64,000 nt of DNA from Thermoanaerobacterales bacterium (GTDB lineage: Bacteria; Bacillota; Thermosediminibacteria; Thermosediminibacterales; Tepidanaerobacteraceae): positions 38,352-102,351 of the forward strand of contig DUMA01000007.1 of assembly GCA_012840135.1 (NCBI GenBank). The letters are read 5' to 3'. The translations under genes and the position numbers were made by a program. Below the pieces are notes generated by a model, which was given only the letters and a program-made list of their open reading frames with translations, was not told the DNA's origin and did not search any database. Shown here piece by piece: positions 44,549 to 53,974 of this stretch. How positions within the stretch are numbered: position 1 is the stretch's first letter; each line of letters opens with the position of its first letter.

Positions 44549-45940
44549 ATGACCCTTGCTCACTGGATTTATGCTTTAGGAACCCTTGTTGTAGTATTGA
44601 CCATGATTTTCCGCCGTAATGTCCTCATTCCATGCATAGTCTCTACTTTTTTAATCGGGTTGATTTTTAAAGGTTCCCTGGTAGGAGCCGTAACTACCGT
44701 ATTCAATGCCAATATGGCAGCCCTGTCTGAACTGGGCAGTATCTTTGTCATCATCGGTCTCATGGTGGCCATGTTGAAATCCTTGAGTGTGACGGGAGCG
44801 GATGAGCTGCTGGTCGCTCCGCTAAAAAAGCTCATGGTATCACCTCTGATTAGTTATATCGTTATCATAGCTTCAACTTATGTTATTTCGCTTTTCTTCT
44901 GGCCCACGCCGGCAGTTCCTCTTATCGGTGCGTTATTGGTACCGGCCGCCGTTAAAGCCGGTCTGCCCCCCATGGCGGGTGCAGTAGCTTTGGCCCTTGC
45001 AGGGCAGGGCATGGCCCTTTCCGGTGACATGGTCATACAGGGTGCCCCGGGCCTTTCAGCCAAGGCTGCGGGTATCCCGGTAGCCCTTGTTAACAGCCAT
45101 GGTGCCATTCTTTCATTGATTACCGGTATTGTCGCCATGATCATAGCTTATATAATGATGCAGAAAGATATAGCCAAATTCCAGGCAGAAGGCATCAGAG
45201 AAATGGCCGCTTCCAACGACGCCCATCCCGCCATGCAGGTGCAGGTAAAAAATAAGCAGGGGGAAGCTTACGCTCCATTTCTCGTATGGCTTCTTATTCT
45301 TTCCATGGCCGCCGTTATATTTGCCATGTTCGCCTTTGATATCAAGGGTGGCGATGCGTCGGCTCTACTGGGCGGCACGGCCATTCTCATAATGACAGTA
45401 GCTACCCTTCTCGTGGAGGGTATAAAGGGCCTCGATAAAATAGCCGATCATTTAACAGACGGCCTTGTATTCGCCTTTAAAGTCATGGGTCAAATTCTAC
45501 CCATTGCAGGCTTTTTCTTCCTGGGCAATCCCGAAGCAGTGGTGAAAATATTGGGCGAAGGCGCTCCCGGTTACCTATTTGACATCGGAAAGATGCTGGC
45601 TCAGGCCATTCCTCCTCAGGGATTCCTATCAGCTTTCGGTATGCTGATACTTGGCATCATCACCGGTCTTGACGGATCAGGCTTTTCAGGTCTGCCTATG
45701 ACTGGAACCCTGGCAGGCGCTATGGCCGGAGGCAACCAGACCATAGCTGCAACGCTGGCCGCTATTGGTCAGATCGGCGCCATATGGTCAGGTGGTGGCA
45801 CCATCATCGCATGGAGCTCTCTTGTGGCAGTGGCAGGTATCGTCGGTGTGCCTGTGCTGGACTTGGTGAGAAAGAACTTTATTCCTGTAATAATAGGCAT
45901 GATAGTATCAACCATAGTTGGTGTTTTGTTCTTGATGTAG
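44549..45940 (+). CDS. Unidentified ion-transporter-superfamily permease A
   Basis: 463 residues with about 12 membrane segments, start preceded by AAAGGAGGAG. The best-conserved parts are FFWPTPAVPLIGALLVP, LALAGQGMALSGD, GLDGSGFSGLPMTGTLAGAMAGG and GGTIIAWSSLVAVAGIVGVP. The last two, each at the end of one half, look like re-entrant loops of IT-superfamily/antiporter-type carriers. I do not recognise the family by name. 80-residue stretches match the paralogue at 47107 closely. Fur-like box and palindrome upstream suggest metal-responsive control. A monocistronic unit with its own terminator. Confidence 0.75.
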   Translation: MTLAHWIYALGTLVVVLTMIFRRNVLIPCIVSTFLIGLIFKGSLVGAVTTVFNANMAALSELGSIFVIIGLMVAMLKSLSVTGADELLVAPLKKLMVSPLISYIVIIASTYVISLFFWPTPAVPLIGALLVPAAVKAGLPPMAGAVALALAGQGMALSGDMVIQGAPGLSAKAAGIPVALVNSHGAILSLITGIVAMIIAYIMMQKDIAKFQAEGIREMAASNDAHPAMQVQVKNKQGEAYAPFLVWLLILSMAAVIFAMFAFDIKGGDASALLGGTAILIMTVATLLVEGIKGLDKIADHLTDGLVFAFKVMGQILPIAGFFFLGNPEAVVKILGEGAPGYLFDIGKMLAQAIPPQGFLSAFGMLILGIITGLDGSGFSGLPMTGTLAGAMAGGNQTIAATLAAIGQIGAIWSGGGTIIAWSSLVAVAGIVGVPVLDLVRKNFIPVIIGMIVSTIVGVLFLM

Positions 45941-45943
45941 CTG

Positions 45944-45971
45944 AAAAAGCGGGGAAATCCCCGCTTTTTTT
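45944..45971 (+). terminator. Terminator of transporter A
   Basis: AAAAAGCGGGG pairs with CCCCGCTTTTT around AAAT or similar short loop, ending in a T run. Also T-rich on the minus strand, so it may serve the convergent amj gene. Confidence 0.9.
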
Positions 45972-45984
45972 ATGCCATTTTTCC

Positions 45985-46785
45985 CTATGCTATGATTTTT
46001 GTAATCAAAACCACCGTTTTTGCCGCCCATAAAAATACGACCTGGCTGAGCAAAGTTCCCAGTATCTTGCCTCCTACCAGAAATGCCACCATGGTGTTGG
46101 CTTCCTGCCTTTGCCTTAGGCCCTGAAGGGTCTGGTCCGTTATGATTGCTGCCTGGGGGTCTACCACCACAGCCAGAAGGATGGTGGCCGCACCATTTAT
46201 GATCCCCGATAGCTGGCTTGCGGTTATGCGGTACTGCGGCACCAATGCCCCCGCGTATATGGCTGCCAGGACGCCGATGGTGGAAATGGACGTTATGATG
46301 AGATTTAAAACCAGGAACGTGGGCGGTATCTTTTCAGGCTTCAATCCTTTAAGCAGCGACAACCCCGGTTTTACCAGGCTTTTTTTAATCTTTGCCACGG
46401 GTTTTTGAAAAATTACCATTCCTATTAGCTGCGGTATGGAACCGGCCTTCTCCAGACCGAGGATGCCCTTGGAAAAAATAACCACAAAGCTTGGAATGAG
46501 TGCGGCGCCTATCAAGCTTCCCAGTGTCGCCGAGAAAATTATCCAGCGAAAATCATGCAGTAAAAATGCAAAATCCCCTTCATTTATGGCTTTGTCCACT
46601 ATGCTGCCGAGCAGCGGTGCCTGTATCATGTTGGCTGTCCTTGATATAAGCACAATAATATTAAAAAGAGAAATGGCCATGGCAAGCCTTTTTGTCCTGA
46701 TACCTGCCAGGCGCACCGAATAGGATAGAGTATCCACCATGTGAATGGTGGTCGTAAACAATATTACAATAAGCAACCTTTCCAT
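45985..46785 (-). CDS. amj: Lipid II flippase Amj
   Basis: 266 residues with six to eight membrane segments. Seen: TTTIHMVDTLSYSVRLAGIRTKRLAMAISLFN at residues about 12-43 and IVLISRTANMIQAPLLGSIVD, the Amj (YdaH) signature. In B. subtilis Amj is an alternative to MurJ that moves the peptidoglycan precursor across the membrane and is induced under envelope stress. It sits between two Fur-boxed transporter genes, convergent with the first and divergent from the second. Confidence 0.88.
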   Translation of the reverse strand: MERLLIVILFTTTIHMVDTLSYSVRLAGIRTKRLAMAISLFNIIVLISRTANMIQAPLLGSIVDKAINEGDFAFLLHDFRWIIFSATLGSLIGAALIPSFVVIFSKGILGLEKAGSIPQLIGMVIFQKPVAKIKKSLVKPGLSLLKGLKPEKIPPTFLVLNLIITSISTIGVLAAIYAGALVPQYRITASQLSGIINGAATILLAVVVDPQAAIITDQTLQGLRQRQEANTMVAFLVGGKILGTLLSQVVFLWAAKTVVLITKIIA

Positions 46786-46956
46786 AATTTACCTCTCTCT
46801 CTAATCTGAGCTCTGAGGGCCGACCCTTGCTTTAATGAGTTGTGCCCCCGACCTTGTATTCCCCCCTGCTTATTATATAACTGGACATGACATTAATCAA
46901 GAAAATCAGATATTTGCTGTCATTTTCTGGCGGTAAAAACCAAAACTTTGTTTATT

Positions 46957-46975
46957 AATGAAAATGATTTTCATT
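46957..46975. promoter_or_regulatory. Perfect 19-bp Fur box upstream of transporter B
   Basis: AATGAAAATGATTTTCATT, a perfect 9-1-9 palindrome of classic Fur type. It lies 46 bp before the -35 of the promoter below, within the amj/transporter B divergent region, so it might affect either gene. Confidence 0.8.
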
Positions 46976-47020
46976 ATATGATGATTAATGTTATCATTGA
47001 CAATTTTCATAATTTCCCTA

Positions 47021-47081
47021 TTGATTTTTTTGTCGAATCCTGTATAATGATATTTGTTTCACAAGCTCATCATTGATGAGC
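47021..47081 (+). promoter_or_regulatory. Promoter and palindromic operator of transporter B
   Basis: TTGATT (47021-47026), 16 bp, TATAAT (47043-47048). About 16 bp further is GCTCATCATTGATGAGC (47065-47081), a 7-3-7 palindrome lying just after the expected start point. It matches the site before transporter A. AGGGGAGGAG precedes the start codon. Confidence 0.7.
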
Positions 47082-47106
47082 AGTATATTAAAGGGGAGGA
47101 GAAAAA

Positions 47107-48483
47107 ATGACTTTAGCACATTGGATTTACGTAGTCGGAATTTTGTTCGTAGTTGTGACTATGCTCTTTCGCCGCAATGTTGTTATCCCCTGCATGGTTT
47201 TCACGCTGGTAATAGGGTGGCTTTTCAAGGGGAGTTTTATCGGCGGTATTTTGACGGTTTTTAATGCAAGTCTAATCGCAGCTCAGGATTTATTCAGCAT
47301 TTTCTTAATAATCGCCCTGATGGTCATGATGTTGAAATCCATCAGTATTACCGGTGCTGATGAGCTCATGGTCAAACCCTTAAAAAGATTCATGATCTCG
47401 CCGGCAGTCAGTTATCTGATTTTGATAGTAGCCACATATGTAATTTCATTATTTTTCTGGCCTACACCTGCCGTTCCTTTGATTGGAGCACTTTTAGTGC
47501 CGGTAGCTATTAGAGCGGGACTTCCGCCCATGCTGGGTGCCATGGCGCTCGCTCTGGCCGGGCAGGGAATGGCCCTTTCTGGAGACGTCATAATCCAGGG
47601 AGCCCCTGGACTTACGGCCAAAGCCGCGGGTATCCCCGTTGCTCTTGCCACGAACTATGGTGGCATCCTGTCGCTCATAACAGGTCTGGTGGCAATTATT
47701 CTTGGATACTTTATGATGCGATCCGAGATAAAGAACGGTACAAAAATCGAAATCGACGGTTCTTATAACCTGGAAAATTCCAAAGATAACGTTCAGTTAA
47801 AGGGAACGGAATATGCAAAACCGCTGGTCCTGCTGGTCAGCATATCCATGGTGCTGGTAGTAGTCGCCATGTCCGTGTTCCAGTTAAAAGGCGGCGATGC
47901 ATCGGCCCTGCTTGGAGGAACGGCTGTAGTCATCACCATCATAGCCAGCATGCTGGTTCACAAAAGCGAAGGATTCGACAAGATTTGCGACTATATCTCC
48001 GACGGTTTTGTTTTTGCCTTCAAAGTGATGGGCCCCATTATTCCCATAGCAGGATTTTTCTACCTGGGCAACCCTGAAACCGCAGTAAAGATAATGGGAG
48101 AAGGTGCCACCGGATACCTTTTCGACATCGGAAAAATACTGGCAGCATCCATTCCTGCAAAGGGCTTTTTATCGGCTTTCGGAATCCTTCTGGTAGGCAT
48201 GATAGCTGGCCTCGACGGTTCAGGATTCGTTGGTCTTCCCATGACGGGAACTCTTGCCGGGGCCATGGCGGGTGGTGATCCACACGTGGCCGCCGCCCTC
48301 GGTGCCATAGGTCAGATGGGTTCCGTCTGGTCCGGCGGTGGAACCATAGTGGCATGGTCTTCACTGGTAGCCGTGGCCGGTATCGTTGGAGTTCCGGTAA
48401 TGGACCTGGTGAGAAAGAATTTTATTCCGGTCATGACAGGTCTTATCATATCAACAATAGTCGGCGTTATGGTGCTGATGTAG
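47107..48483 (+). CDS. Unidentified ion-transporter-superfamily permease B (paralogue of A)
   Basis: 458 residues, same length and layout as permease A; MTLAHWIYVVGILFVVVTMLFRRNVVIPC at the start and GGTIVAWSSLVAVAGIVGVP near the end are nearly identical in the two. The hydrophilic middle loop (about residues 200-235) differs most. A perfect Fur box upstream points to iron or another metal stress as the signal, while the paralogue has a weaker one, so the pair may be tuned to different levels. Substrate could be a metal-chelating organic acid, but this is a guess. Confidence 0.75.
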   Translation: MTLAHWIYVVGILFVVVTMLFRRNVVIPCMVFTLVIGWLFKGSFIGGILTVFNASLIAAQDLFSIFLIIALMVMMLKSISITGADELMVKPLKRFMISPAVSYLILIVATYVISLFFWPTPAVPLIGALLVPVAIRAGLPPMLGAMALALAGQGMALSGDVIIQGAPGLTAKAAGIPVALATNYGGILSLITGLVAIILGYFMMRSEIKNGTKIEIDGSYNLENSKDNVQLKGTEYAKPLVLLVSISMVLVVVAMSVFQLKGGDASALLGGTAVVITIIASMLVHKSEGFDKICDYISDGFVFAFKVMGPIIPIAGFFYLGNPETAVKIMGEGATGYLFDIGKILAASIPAKGFLSAFGILLVGMIAGLDGSGFVGLPMTGTLAGAMAGGDPHVAAALGAIGQMGSVWSGGGTIVAWSSLVAVAGIVGVPVMDLVRKNFIPVMTGLIISTIVGVMVLM

Positions 48484-48530
48484 CTTTCAAGATTTTTTAT
48501 ATCGCGTATCGCCTCATTGCACCCATATGC

Positions 48531-48560
48531 GGTTCTGCTTTAAAGCAGAACCCTTTTTTT
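48531..48560 (+). terminator. Terminator of transporter B
   Basis: GGTTCTGCTTT pairs with AAAGCAGAACC, followed by CTTTTTTT. Confidence 0.9.
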
Positions 48561-48636
48561 ATTATATCTGCACCTCACATTTAACATATGTATAGTATAT
48601 ACCAGAAAGTGATTTATTGTCGGGGAGGTATTCGGT

Positions 48637-49596
48637 TTGGAAAAAAGCCTTCAGCTGCAAAAGGAAAACAACTGGTATTATGTTTCTACAAGCCGGGCTC
48701 TGGTTGATCTGAGACTTCACGCCCGCGAAATAGATAATTTAGTGCCCTTCTGGTTCGGGGTTACGGAACAGGGAACCCTGGTGGACCAGTCCCAGCCGGA
48801 AGCGCTTCAACTGGCGAGGGCTAATAATCTTCCCATCCTTGCCATTGTCCATAATTATTCCGATCCTCAGATGTCGGAACTGATTCACGAACTGCTGACA
48901 AATCCTGCTCTTCGAGAGAATATGGTGAATTCCATAGAAAACATGCTGGTTTCCAGAGGTTTTGCCGGAGTAAATATTGATTTCGAGTTTGTACCGCCAC
49001 CCGACCGGCCATCTCTCAATGCCTTTATGGAGAGCCTTTACCGTAGACTTTCGCCTCGCTTCAGGGTCACCATTTCCGTTCCGGCGGAACTTCAGGAAAA
49101 TCCCCAGCACCCATTTTCAGGAGCCTTTGACTACGGGACCCTTGCCATGTTTGCCGACGAGCTTTTTATCTTGGCCTATGATGAGCATTTTTCAACACCG
49201 GGGCCTGTAGCTTCCATAGGTTTTGTAAGACGGGTGCTGGATTTCGCCATTACAAGAATACCACGAAACAAGATAAAGCTTGGTATGGCTGCCTACGGTT
49301 ACGATTGGGTAACGACAGGAGGAATGCCCAGGACTCTTTCTTACGATGAAGCCATATCGCTGGCAAGGCAACACGGCGCTACCATAACTTACGATGAGCA
49401 GGCTCAGGAATCCACTTTTACTTATACTGCTGATGGAGTCCAGCATATAGTTTGGTTTGAGGATGCCCGCAGTTTTTCCGCAAAACTCGATCTCGTCAAC
49501 GAATACAATCTTGGCGGCATAGCTGTATGGCGCCTGGGTCAGGAGGACCAGGCCGTTTGGAACATTATAAGGATCAAATTGGGTGCCGCAATTTAA
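48637..49596 (+). CDS. GH18 glycosyl hydrolase (YaaH/SleL-type catalytic domain)
   Basis: 319 residues starting at a TTG with GGGGAGG 8-9 bp upstream. No signal peptide and no LysM modules, only the TIM barrel. Seen: FAGVNIDFEFVPP near residue 110, the DxE of the GH18 motif with its catalytic glutamate intact; YDEHFSTPGPVASIGFVRRVLDFA near 185; LGMAAYGYDW near 220; GGIAVWRLGQED near 298. Relatives trim spore cortex peptidoglycan (SleL) or sit in spore coats. Lack of an export signal fits a spore-located enzyme loaded from the mother cell. Confidence 0.88.
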   Translation: MEKSLQLQKENNWYYVSTSRALVDLRLHAREIDNLVPFWFGVTEQGTLVDQSQPEALQLARANNLPILAIVHNYSDPQMSELIHELLTNPALRENMVNSIENMLVSRGFAGVNIDFEFVPPPDRPSLNAFMESLYRRLSPRFRVTISVPAELQENPQHPFSGAFDYGTLAMFADELFILAYDEHFSTPGPVASIGFVRRVLDFAITRIPRNKIKLGMAAYGYDWVTTGGMPRTLSYDEAISLARQHGATITYDEQAQESTFTYTADGVQHIVWFEDARSFSAKLDLVNEYNLGGIAVWRLGQEDQAVWNIIRIKLGAAI

Positions 49597-49635
49597 TAAA
49601 GAAGTAATTGCTCTCCATAGTGGAGGTGTCATTTC

Positions 49636-50610
49636 TTGGCAGAATCATTTTTAAGGTTAAAAAATAATAACTGGTATTATATATCTACTTCCACCGCTCT
49701 TGCAGACCTTAAAGCCCATATACGGGAGATCGATTGTCTTCTCCCTTTTTGGTACGGCATTACCGCTCAGGGAACACTCATAGACTGGTCCCAGAGCGAA
49801 GCGATACAAATAGCAAAAAGGAATAATGTCCCCATCCTGGCGATGGTCCATAACTACTCAGACTCTCAAATGTCAGAACTGGTACATGAATTGCTGATAT
49901 ATCCCATTCTGCGGGATAATCTTATAAATTCCATAGAAAACATGCTAAAAACCCAAAAATATGCAGGAGTAAATATATGTTTTAAATTTGTACCGCCGGC
50001 CGACAGGGAAGCTTTGAATATTTTTATGGAGCGGTTGTACAAACACCTTACTCCGGGGTTTATGGTAACAATTTCCGTTCCGGCAAAAACAGGAGACGAC
50101 CCTGGCCACCCTTTTTCAGGAGCTTTTGATTACGGAGCACTATCGGTATATTCCGATGGGGTGTTTATTATGACCCACGATGAACACTTCTCCAAACCGG
50201 CCCCCCTAGCCTCCATCGGTTTCATCCATCAGGTACTGGATTACGCCATTACAAGAATCCCCAGGAACAAGATTGTATTGGGGATAGGCATTTACGGATA
50301 TGAACACGCTTCTGACGGTGGAATGCCCAGAATATTGAGCTACTATGATGCCATAAATCTCGCCAGCAGGACCGGTGCCCACATCATTTACGATGTTAAT
50401 TCTCAGGAGTCAACCTTTACTTATTATGTCGGCGGTACCAATCACATAGTTTGGTTTGAAGATTTTCGAAGCTTTTCTTCAAAAATAGACCTTGTTAACA
50501 TATATGATCTCAGCGGAATATCGGTGTGGAGGCTCGGTCTTGAAGATCGTCGTGACTGGACAGTAATACGCACAAAATTGAAAGGAACTGCCCGCCCAAC
50601 TCAGGATTGA
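49636..50610 (+). CDS. GH18-fold paralogue without catalytic residues
   Basis: 324 residues starting at a TTG with TGGAGGTG upstream, 39 bp after its paralogue. The fold is kept throughout (YDAINLASRTGAHIIYD; DLSGISVWRLGLED), but the active-site motif reads YAGVNICFKFVPP where the first copy has NIDFEFV: the general-acid glutamate is a lysine (AAA) and the preceding aspartate a cysteine (TGT). It should not hydrolyse glycosidic bonds. The reading frame is intact and conserved elsewhere, so it is under selection, perhaps as a sugar-binding or structural coat protein. Confidence 0.85.
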   Translation: MAESFLRLKNNNWYYISTSTALADLKAHIREIDCLLPFWYGITAQGTLIDWSQSEAIQIAKRNNVPILAMVHNYSDSQMSELVHELLIYPILRDNLINSIENMLKTQKYAGVNICFKFVPPADREALNIFMERLYKHLTPGFMVTISVPAKTGDDPGHPFSGAFDYGALSVYSDGVFIMTHDEHFSKPAPLASIGFIHQVLDYAITRIPRNKIVLGIGIYGYEHASDGGMPRILSYYDAINLASRTGAHIIYDVNSQESTFTYYVGGTNHIVWFEDFRSFSSKIDLVNIYDLSGISVWRLGLEDRRDWTVIRTKLKGTARPTQD

Positions 50611-50695
50611 TGTTTTGTTTTCTATAATTTTCCAGCATAACTGTTATGCTTTTTGCAAAAATATCTTATAGAATATTTTTAAGGGAGGTTATTTG

Positions 50696-50938
50696 ATGGC
50701 AAGGATTCACTGCAGCGTCTCAAATTGCAACTACTGGAAAAACGGTAATGTATGCGATGCTTCAGAAATAATGGTAACTTCCGATTCTATAGGCGATACT
50801 ATGCCCGATAGCTTCGATGCTCCCCGGGCTTCCACCGCACCCCAGACTCCCGTTTCTTCATGCATGGAAACCTGCTGCAAGACTTTCGTGCAGTCAGGTT
50901 CACCGGCAAAAAATGCCGATAGAATTTATAGGAAATAA
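50696..50938 (+). CDS. DUF1540 cysteine-rich small protein
   Basis: 80 residues; ATG at 50696 after AAGGGAGG. Seen: HCSVSNCNYWKNGNVCDASEIMV and SSCMETCCKTF: paired cysteines of the DUF1540 family, which probably binds metal. Function unknown; members are common in spore-forming Clostridia. It is a monocistronic gene with its own terminator. Confidence 0.88.
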   Translation: MARIHCSVSNCNYWKNGNVCDASEIMVTSDSIGDTMPDSFDAPRASTAPQTPVSSCMETCCKTFVQSGSPAKNADRIYRK

Positions 50939-50945
50939 ATTCCAA

Positions 50946-50986
50946 AGAGGGTGCTGTGAAACTTCAGTCTCCGCACCCTTTTTTTT
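50946..50986 (+). terminator. Terminator of the DUF1540 gene
   Basis: AGGGTGC pairs with GCACCCT across about 17 nt and is followed by TTTTTTTT. Confidence 0.82.
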
Positions 50987-51053
50987 ATTTTATAACAAGA
51001 ATTGCTGTCACATTATTCAACTGTTTACAGTTATTATTATAAACAAAATAATA

Positions 51054-51094
51054 AAAAGAGCGGGCGGAAACCGAAGTTTCTTTACGCCCCCTCT
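51054..51094 (-). terminator. Terminator of the NSS transporter gene
   Basis: On the minus strand GAGGGGGCG pairs with CGCCCGCTC around a GAAAC-TTCG-GTTTC inner hairpin with a stable TTCG tetraloop, followed by TTTTTATT. Confidence 0.85.
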
Positions 51095-51098
51095 AACT

Positions 51099-52487
51099 TT
51101 ATTTCAATATCCCTGTAGAACTTAAAAATACAAGAATTATGATTACAGGAACCACATATTTTATGCAAAAGGCCCAGGCGTTTTTAAGGCCAAAGGGTAT
51201 CTTGCCATTATTCGTAGCTTCCTTTATGGCTTCATCGATTCCCAAAACCCTGGCTGCAAACACGCACATCATGAAGGCTCCAAAGGGCATCAGCACGTAA
51301 GATGCCAGAAAGTCCATCACACTGAGGAAGTCCAAATTTCCTATCTTGAACCATGAAAAAATCCCCTGAGAAAGTGATGAAGGTATTCCTACGAGGAATA
51401 TTATAAGCCCGAGATATATTGCTGACTTTACCCTGTCCTTTTTATAATTGTCCACAACGAAAGATACGTTAACCTCCAGCATGGATATGGAAGAGGTTAG
51501 GGCTGCGAAAAGCATCAGCAGGAAAAATAGAAATCCAAAGAGCGTTCCTAGAGGCATCTTGCTGAAGACATGCGGCATGGTGATAAACAACAATGGAGGT
51601 CCTGCCGCCGGGTCAAGGCCAAAGGCAAAGACCGAAGGTATGACGACCAGGCCTGCCATAAAAGCGGCCATGGTATCCATTATGGGTATAACGGTAGACA
51701 TCCTGGGTATGTTTTCATCTTCCCCCAGGTAACTGGCATAGGTCATGGTACATCCCGCACCGATATTCAGACTGAAGAATATCTGCCCCATGGCCATCAA
51801 AAATGTGATACCTGCAAGTTTGCCGAAATCCGGTACCAGATAATAGTTCAAACCCTTCATGGCACCTGGCAGAGTGAGAACCCTTATAATCAGCACGATA
51901 AATATGAGGTACAAAAGGGGCATCATTATCTTGCTGGCTTTTTCAATACCGCCGGATATTCCTTTAGCCACAATGTATATTGTCATTCCCATGAAAATAG
52001 CGTGCCAGAGCAAAGGCGCATATGGGTTTGAAATAAACCCTCCGAAGAATTGGACCATATCACCTTTTATTCCTCCGGTCAAATACTGAACCATATATTT
52101 TGTTATCCATCCGCCCACCACAGAATAGTATGACAATACTATGAAGTTTACAGCAATAGCCACAAATCCTACAAAACGCCACCACGGGCTTCCTCCGGAC
52201 AATTTGTCATAGGTCCCTACCGGATTTAGCCTCCCCCTCCTGCCTATGACTATCTCGGTTACAAGCACTGACATGCCCAGCACCACTATCATGATAAGGT
52301 ATACGAGTAAAAAGGTGCCTCCACCGTATTTTGACGCAAGATAGGGGAACTTCCAGACATTGCCCAGACCTACCGCAGCGCCGGCCGCCGCCATGATAAA
52401 ACCGAGGCTAGATGCCCATTGTCCCCTGCTGCTTGCTGCTTTGGGTTCTTGCTTTCCCATGATTTTTCCCCCTTTCAAACTTGTCAT
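51099..52487 (-). CDS. NSS-family sodium:amino acid symporter, TnaT-like
   Basis: 462 residues, about 11-12 membrane segments. Seen: GFIMAAAGAAVGLGNVWKFPYLASKYGGGTFLLVYL at residues about 28-64, the sodium/substrate site of LeuT-type transporters, and GAGCTMTYASYL near 240. The tryptophan symporter TnaT of Symbiobacterium belongs here. The gene lies 102 bp downstream of tryptophanase on the same strand, so tryptophan uptake is likely. A strong hairpin pair lies between the two. Confidence 0.9.
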   Translation of the reverse strand: MTSLKGGKIMGKQEPKAASSRGQWASSLGFIMAAAGAAVGLGNVWKFPYLASKYGGGTFLLVYLIMIVVLGMSVLVTEIVIGRRGRLNPVGTYDKLSGGSPWWRFVGFVAIAVNFIVLSYYSVVGGWITKYMVQYLTGGIKGDMVQFFGGFISNPYAPLLWHAIFMGMTIYIVAKGISGGIEKASKIMMPLLYLIFIVLIIRVLTLPGAMKGLNYYLVPDFGKLAGITFLMAMGQIFFSLNIGAGCTMTYASYLGEDENIPRMSTVIPIMDTMAAFMAGLVVIPSVFAFGLDPAAGPPLLFITMPHVFSKMPLGTLFGFLFFLLMLFAALTSSISMLEVNVSFVVDNYKKDRVKSAIYLGLIIFLVGIPSSLSQGIFSWFKIGNLDFLSVMDFLASYVLMPFGAFMMCVFAARVLGIDEAIKEATNNGKIPFGLKNAWAFCIKYVVPVIIILVFLSSTGILK

Positions 52488-52501
52488 TATTGTTATTATA
52501 A

Positions 52502-52580
52502 GACAGGAGAACCGTCAGACCGTGTCTTCACACGGTCTGACGTCACTGTGTCTGGCGAAAACAGTGAACTTTTGAGACAG
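52502..52580 (-). repeat. Double-hairpin element between tnaA and the NSS gene
   Basis: CGTCAGACCGTGT (52513-52525) pairs perfectly with ACACGGTCTGACG (52530-52542) around CTTC, and TCACTGT (52543-52549) pairs with ACAGTGA (52561-52567). No T run follows, so it is not a normal terminator. It could set the ratio or stability of the two cistrons. Shares AACAGTGA and CTTTT with the element at 26534-26601. Confidence 0.55.
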
Positions 52581-52588
52581 ATCGGATT

Positions 52589-53974
52589 TCAGCCCTGAAC
52601 CGGCCTCAGCCTTGCCGTGAAGTGTCTTAAAACCGGCGGTTCATAGGTAAACTCCAGGCCTTTAAGGGTAAAGGCCTTATCTTTTATGGCAATCAAAGCA
52701 TCTGCCACCACATCCATATGGTCATTGGTATAAACCCTTCTGGGAATGGTGAGTCTCATCAGTTCCAGCGGGGATTCCAGCTGTTCGTGGGTATCCGGAT
52801 CGCGGCCCAGCAGGAATGATCCTATCTCCACAGCCCTCACCCCGGATTCCAGATACAATTCATTAACCAGCACCTGGGCCGGGAATTGATAATAGGGGAT
52901 GTGCGGCAGCATCTTTTTAGCATCTACGAATACTGCATGGCCACCGGTGGGTTGCTGAATCGGCACTCCGCCTTCAATCAGTCTGGCACCGAGATAGGCT
53001 ACCTGAGAAATCCTGTACTCCAGATATTCTTCCTTTATGCCCTCCTGTAGCCCCCGGGCAAGGCACTCCATATCCCTCCCGGCCAATCCACCGTAAGTCA
53101 CAAAACCTTCATTGGGAATGAGGTTGGTCTTTACTGCAGTAAACAATTCCTCATCTTCTTTTATTGCTATAAGGCCTCCGATGTTTACTATGGCATCCTT
53201 TTTGGCGCTCATGGTAAAGCCTTCGGCATAGGAAAACATCTCGCGGACTATTTCTTTTATGGATTTATTTTCGTAGCCCTTTTCCCTTTTCTTTATAAAA
53301 TAAGCGTTTTCCGCAAATCTGGCGGCATCCATAAACACTCTAATTCCGTATTTTCTGGCGATCCCGCTTACACCCCTTATATTTTCCATGGAAACCGGCT
53401 GTCCGCCGGAGCTGTTGCAGGTAACCGTAATCAGAATAAAAGCTATGCTTTCTACTCCATGCTCTTTTATAAAAGCCTCCAGCTTTTCCAGGTCGAAATT
53501 GCCCTTCCAATCATAAGGTGTTGTTGTGTCAAAGGCTTTTTCCGTGACAAGGTTCACTGCCCGACCGCCGTTTAGCTCAATATGAGCCTTGGTGGTGTCA
53601 AAGTGCATATTCCCTAAAACAAACTGGCCTTTCTTTTTGATGAGACATGGGAATAAAACTTTTTCGGCGCCTCTCCCCTGATGCGTCGGGACACAGTAAG
53701 GATAGCCGAAAATATCTTCTACCGCATTCTGCAGGTGAAAGTAATTTTTGCTTCCGGCATAGGATTCATCCCCCAGCATGAGCCCCGCCCACTGGTAGTC
53801 GCTCATGGCTCCGGTGCCGCTGTCGGTGAGAAGGTCTATATATACGTCTTCGGCCTTTAATAGAAACGGATTGTACCCCGCGTCTATGAGCGCCTTTTCC
53901 CTCTCTTTTCGCGTTGTCACCCTCAAAGGTTCTACCATTTTGATCCTGAAAGGTTCAGCCACTCTTTTAAACAC
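52589..53974 (-). CDS. tnaA: Tryptophanase
   Basis: 461 residues, beginning GTG after GGGAGGAG. PLP fold-type I enzyme; the PLP lysine is in [14 protein letters not shown] near 258. It resembles TnaA over tyrosine phenol-lyase: [20 protein letters not shown] start, [16 protein letters not shown] near 390 (TPL has GVRSMERG there) and [14 protein letters not shown] end. It splits tryptophan to indole, pyruvate and ammonia. Transcribed from a sigma-54 promoter and followed by an NSS transporter. A residual chance exists that it prefers tyrosine. Confidence 0.92.
   Translation of the reverse strand: MFKRVAEPFRIKMVEPLRVTTRKEREKALIDAGYNPFLLKAEDVYIDLLTDSGTGAMSDYQWAGLMLGDESYAGSKNYFHLQNAVEDIFGYPYCVPTHQGRGAEKVLFPCLIKKKGQFVLGNMHFDTTKAHIELNGGRAVNLVTEKAFDTTTPYDWKGNFDLEKLEAFIKEHGVESIAFILITVTCNSSGGQPVSMENIRGVSGIARKYGIRVFMDAARFAENAYFIKKREKGYENKSIKEIVREMFSYAEGFTMSAKKDAIVNIGGLIAIKEDEELFTAVKTNLIPNEGFVTYGGLAGRDMECLARGLQEGIKEEYLEYRISQVAYLGARLIEGGVPIQQPTGGHAVFVDAKKMLPHIPYYQFPAQVLVNELYLESGVRAVEIGSFLLGRDPDTHEQLESPLELMRLTIPRRVYTNDHMDVVADALIAIKDKAFTLKGLEFTYEPPVLRHFTARLRPVQG

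Noticed and set aside
52589..53974. Tyrosine phenol-lyase instead of tryptophanase
   Set aside because: [16 protein letters not shown] and the C terminus match tryptophanase; TPL carries the different GVRSMERG block. Not fully excluded without assay.
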